Below are positions 11,522-13,222 of a DNA stretch of 13,222 nucleotides, one piece after another. A program made the translations under genes and the position numbers. The stretch comes from an uncultured Pseudomonadota bacterium (GTDB taxonomy: Bacteria; Pseudomonadota; Gammaproteobacteria; Burkholderiales; SG8-39), in contig CAIVVS010000210.1 of the NCBI GenBank assembly GCA_903909415.1, positions 1 through 13,222 on the forward strand, given 5' to 3'. Within the stretch, counting starts at the first letter, position 1. Each line of letters starts with the position of its first letter. Under the pieces are notes generated by a model. That model was given only the letters and a program-made list of their open reading frames with translations, was not told the DNA's origin and did no database searches.

Positions 11522-13222
11522 GTCCGCGCGCACGCAGTCGACGTAGTAGTGCATCTCGTGGCCCACCTCCTCCTCGACCAGGCCGTGGACGTCGGTCTCC
11601 AGGCCGGGGAACTGGGCGTTGAACTTGCGCGCGAACTGCAGGTACTGGACGATGCGCTCGTTGAAGCGCTCCCCCGGGATCAGCAGCGGGATGCCCGGCG
11701 GGTAGGGCGTGACCAGCATGGCGGTGACGCGGCCCAGCAGCTTGTCGATCTCCACGCGCTCGATCTCGCGGTGCGCCAGGCACGAGAAGGCGTCCGAGGG
11801 CTTCATCGCCGGGCTGAGTTCGGACAGGTACATCTCGGTGGTCAGGCGCGCGACGTCGTTGGCGCGGTAGGTCTCGTGGATCTGCTGGCACAGGTCCTTC
11901 AGGCCGGTGCGCTCGTAGCGCGGGTGCGCGGCGCAGAACTCGGGCATCACGCGCCACAGCGGCTGGTTGCGGTCGTAGTCGTCCTTGAACTGCTGCAGCG
12001 AGGCCACCAGCGTGTTCCAGCGGCCCTTGGTGATGCCGATGGTGAACATGATGAAGAAGGAGTACAGGCCGGTCTTCTCGACGATCACGCCGTGCTCGGC
12101 CAGGTAGCGCGTCACCATCGACGCCGGGATGCCGGTCTTGGCGAACTTTCCCGACACGTCCAGGCCCGGGGTGACCAGGGTCGCCTTGATCGGGTCCAGC
12201 ATGTTGAAGCCCGGGGCAAGGTCGGAGAAGCCGTGCCACTTCTCGTTGCCGCGCAGGATCCATTCCTCGCGGCTGCCCATGCCTTCCTTGCTGGTGGCGC
12301 CCGGGCCCCAGACCTTGAACCACCAGTCCTTGCCCCACTCGTCGTCCACCTTCTTCATCGCGCGGCGGAAGTCCAGCGCCTCGATGATGGATTCCTCCAC
12401 CAGCGCCGTGCCCCCGGGCGGCTCCATCATCGCCGCGGCGACGTCGCACGAGGCGATGATCGCGTACTGCGGGCTGGTGGAGGTGTGCATCAGGTAGGCC
12501 TCGTTGAACACGTGGCGGTCGAGCTTGCGGGTCTGCGACTCCTGCACCAGGATCTGCGAGGCCTGCGAGATGCCCGCCAGCAGCTTGTGCGTGGAGTGGG
12601 TCGCGAAGATCAGCGAGTCCTTGGACGGCGGGCGGTCGCGGCCGATGGCGTGCATGTCCTTGTAGAAGTCGTGGAAGGTGGCGTGCGGCAGCCAGGCCTC
12701 GTCGAAGTGCAGCGTGTCCACGTACGAACCCAGCGTCTCCTTGAGCATCTCCACGTTGTAGAGCACGCCGTCGTAGGTCGACTGGGTGATGGTGAGGATG
12801 CGCGGGGTCTTGTTGGCCGCCTTGCTGGCGAAGGGGTGCGCCTCGATGCGCTTCCTGATGTTGTCCGGGTGGAACTCGGACAGCGGGATCGGCCCGATGA
12901 TGCCCAGGTGGTTGCGCGTGGGCGTGAGGAACACCGGGATCGCGCCGGTCATGGTGATCGCGTGCAGGATGGACTTGTGGCAGTTGCGGTCCACCACCAC
13001 CACGTCCCCCGGGGCGACGGTGGAGTGCCACACCATCTTGTTGGAGGTGGAGGTGCCGTTGGTCACGAAGAAGCAGTGGTCGGCGTTGAAGATGCGCGCC
13101 GCGTTGCGCTCGGCCGCGGCCACCGGGCCGGTGTGGTCCAGCAGCTGGCCGAGTTCGTCCACCGCGTTGCACACGTCGGCGCGCAGCATGTTCTCGCCGA
13201 AGAACTGGTGGAACATCTGCCC
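11504..13222 (-). CDS. Orn/Lys/Arg decarboxylase, PLP-dependent (class III, aspartate-aminotransferase fold); 5' end outside window
   Basis: Removes the alpha-carboxyl group of a basic amino acid to give a polyamine precursor (agmatine, cadaverine or putrescine). About 572 codons are visible. The family's full length is about 715-755, so the N-terminal wing domain and the start lie beyond the right edge; the ATG at 13214-13216 is internal, since the frame stays open and joins the FFGENMLRADV...LLDHTGP segment that normally follows the wing. Seen in order: VTNGTSTSNK, DRNCHKS, LHFDEAW (PLP-ring aspartate), FATHSTHKLLAGISQAS (Schiff-base Lys codon at 12584-12586), FNEAYLMHTSTSPQYAI, EKWHGF, and a C-terminal domain with PYPPGIPLLIPGE. 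TQSTYDGVLYN and ITKGRWNTLV resemble E. coli arginine decarboxylase AdiA, while GVIVEKTG resembles lysine decarboxylase, so the substrate stays open; arginine or lysine is more likely than ornithine. It ends at a TGA within a tandem repeat. Confidence 0.93.
   Translation of the reverse strand, partial: GQMFHQFFGENMLRADVCNAVDELGQLLDHTGPVAAAERNAARIFNADHCFFVTNGTSTSNKMVWHSTVAPGDVVVVDRNCHKSILHAITMTGAIPVFLTPTRNHLGIIGPIPLSEFHPDNIRKRIEAHPFASKAANKTPRILTITQSTYDGVLYNVEMLKETLGSYVDTLHFDEAWLPHATFHDFYKDMHAIGRDRPPSKDSLIFATHSTHKLLAGISQASQILVQESQTRKLDRHVFNEAYLMHTSTSPQYAIIASCDVAAAMMEPPGGTALVEESIIEALDFRRAMKKVDDEWGKDWWFKVWGPGATSKEGMGSREEWILRGNEKWHGFSDLAPGFNMLDPIKATLVTPGLDVSGKFAKTGIPASMVTRYLAEHGVIVEKTGLYSFFIMFTIGITKGRWNTLVASLQQFKDDYDRNQPLWRVMPEFCAAHPRYERTGLKDLCQQIHETYRANDVARLTTEMYLSELSPAMKPSDAFSCLAHREIERVEIDKLLGRVTAMLVTPYPPGIPLLIPGERFNERIVQYLQFARKFNAQFPGLETDVHGLVEEEVGHEMHYYVDCVRADKVPPL

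Noticed and set aside
13214..13216. ATG taken as the true start of the decarboxylase
   Set aside because: The frame remains open to the window edge, and the family has a further N-terminal domain of about 150 residues, so this Met is internal.

Overview
This 13.2 kb window is GC-rich chromosomal DNA, densely coding on both strands. It very probably comes from a betaproteobacterium of the order Burkholderiales. Two separate Bug/TctC-type tripartite-tricarboxylate solute-binding proteins, a CoxM-CoxS-CoxL-type molybdenum hydroxylase, an outer-membrane phospholipase A and the strong G/C third-position bias all fit that group; no ribosomal or other marker gene is present to settle it. I see no tRNA, rRNA, CRISPR array, insertion sequence or phage gene.

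Left part (1-7219): two gene blocks diverge from a 90-bp control region at 3351-3440. Leftward runs a tight four-gene operon: a Bug/TctC binding protein (2346-3350), a cupin (1745-2341), a RuBisCO-like protein (RLP, form IV; 589-1728) and a second cupin (119-580). It may continue past the left edge. Rightward run the FAD, 2Fe-2S and molybdopterin subunits of a xanthine-dehydrogenase/CO-dehydrogenase-family enzyme (3441-7219), with ATGA and zero-base junctions. The natural reading is one catabolic module: an organic acid is captured in the periplasm, a molybdenum enzyme hydroxylates or oxidises a substrate, and the RLP and cupins carry out later enolisation, isomerisation or C-C chemistry. The substrate is unknown. 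The RLP keeps the carbamylation-type Lys and one acidic metal ligand but has lost several RuBisCO catalytic residues, so it is not a CO2-fixing enzyme. This cluster is the most interesting part of the window.

Middle part (7220-10274): an outer-membrane phospholipase A (7421-8482, +) converges on a three-gene leftward group of exported or membrane proteins: a secreted protein resembling PliI-type lysozyme inhibitors (9543-10274), a four-helix membrane protein resembling DUF6644 (9035-9511) and a DUF6152-like exported protein (8519-9016). These look like cell-envelope genes unrelated to the left block.

Right part (10275-13222): a second, solitary Bug/TctC binding protein (10416-11417, +) converges on the C-terminal three quarters of a PLP-dependent ornithine/lysine/arginine decarboxylase (11504 to the right edge, minus; its N-terminus lies outside the window). 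A GC hairpin lies between them, and a 17-bp tandem duplication covers the decarboxylase stop codon.

No gene-free stretch exceeds about 200 bases. Family assignments rest on motif recognition by eye; no database search was possible.
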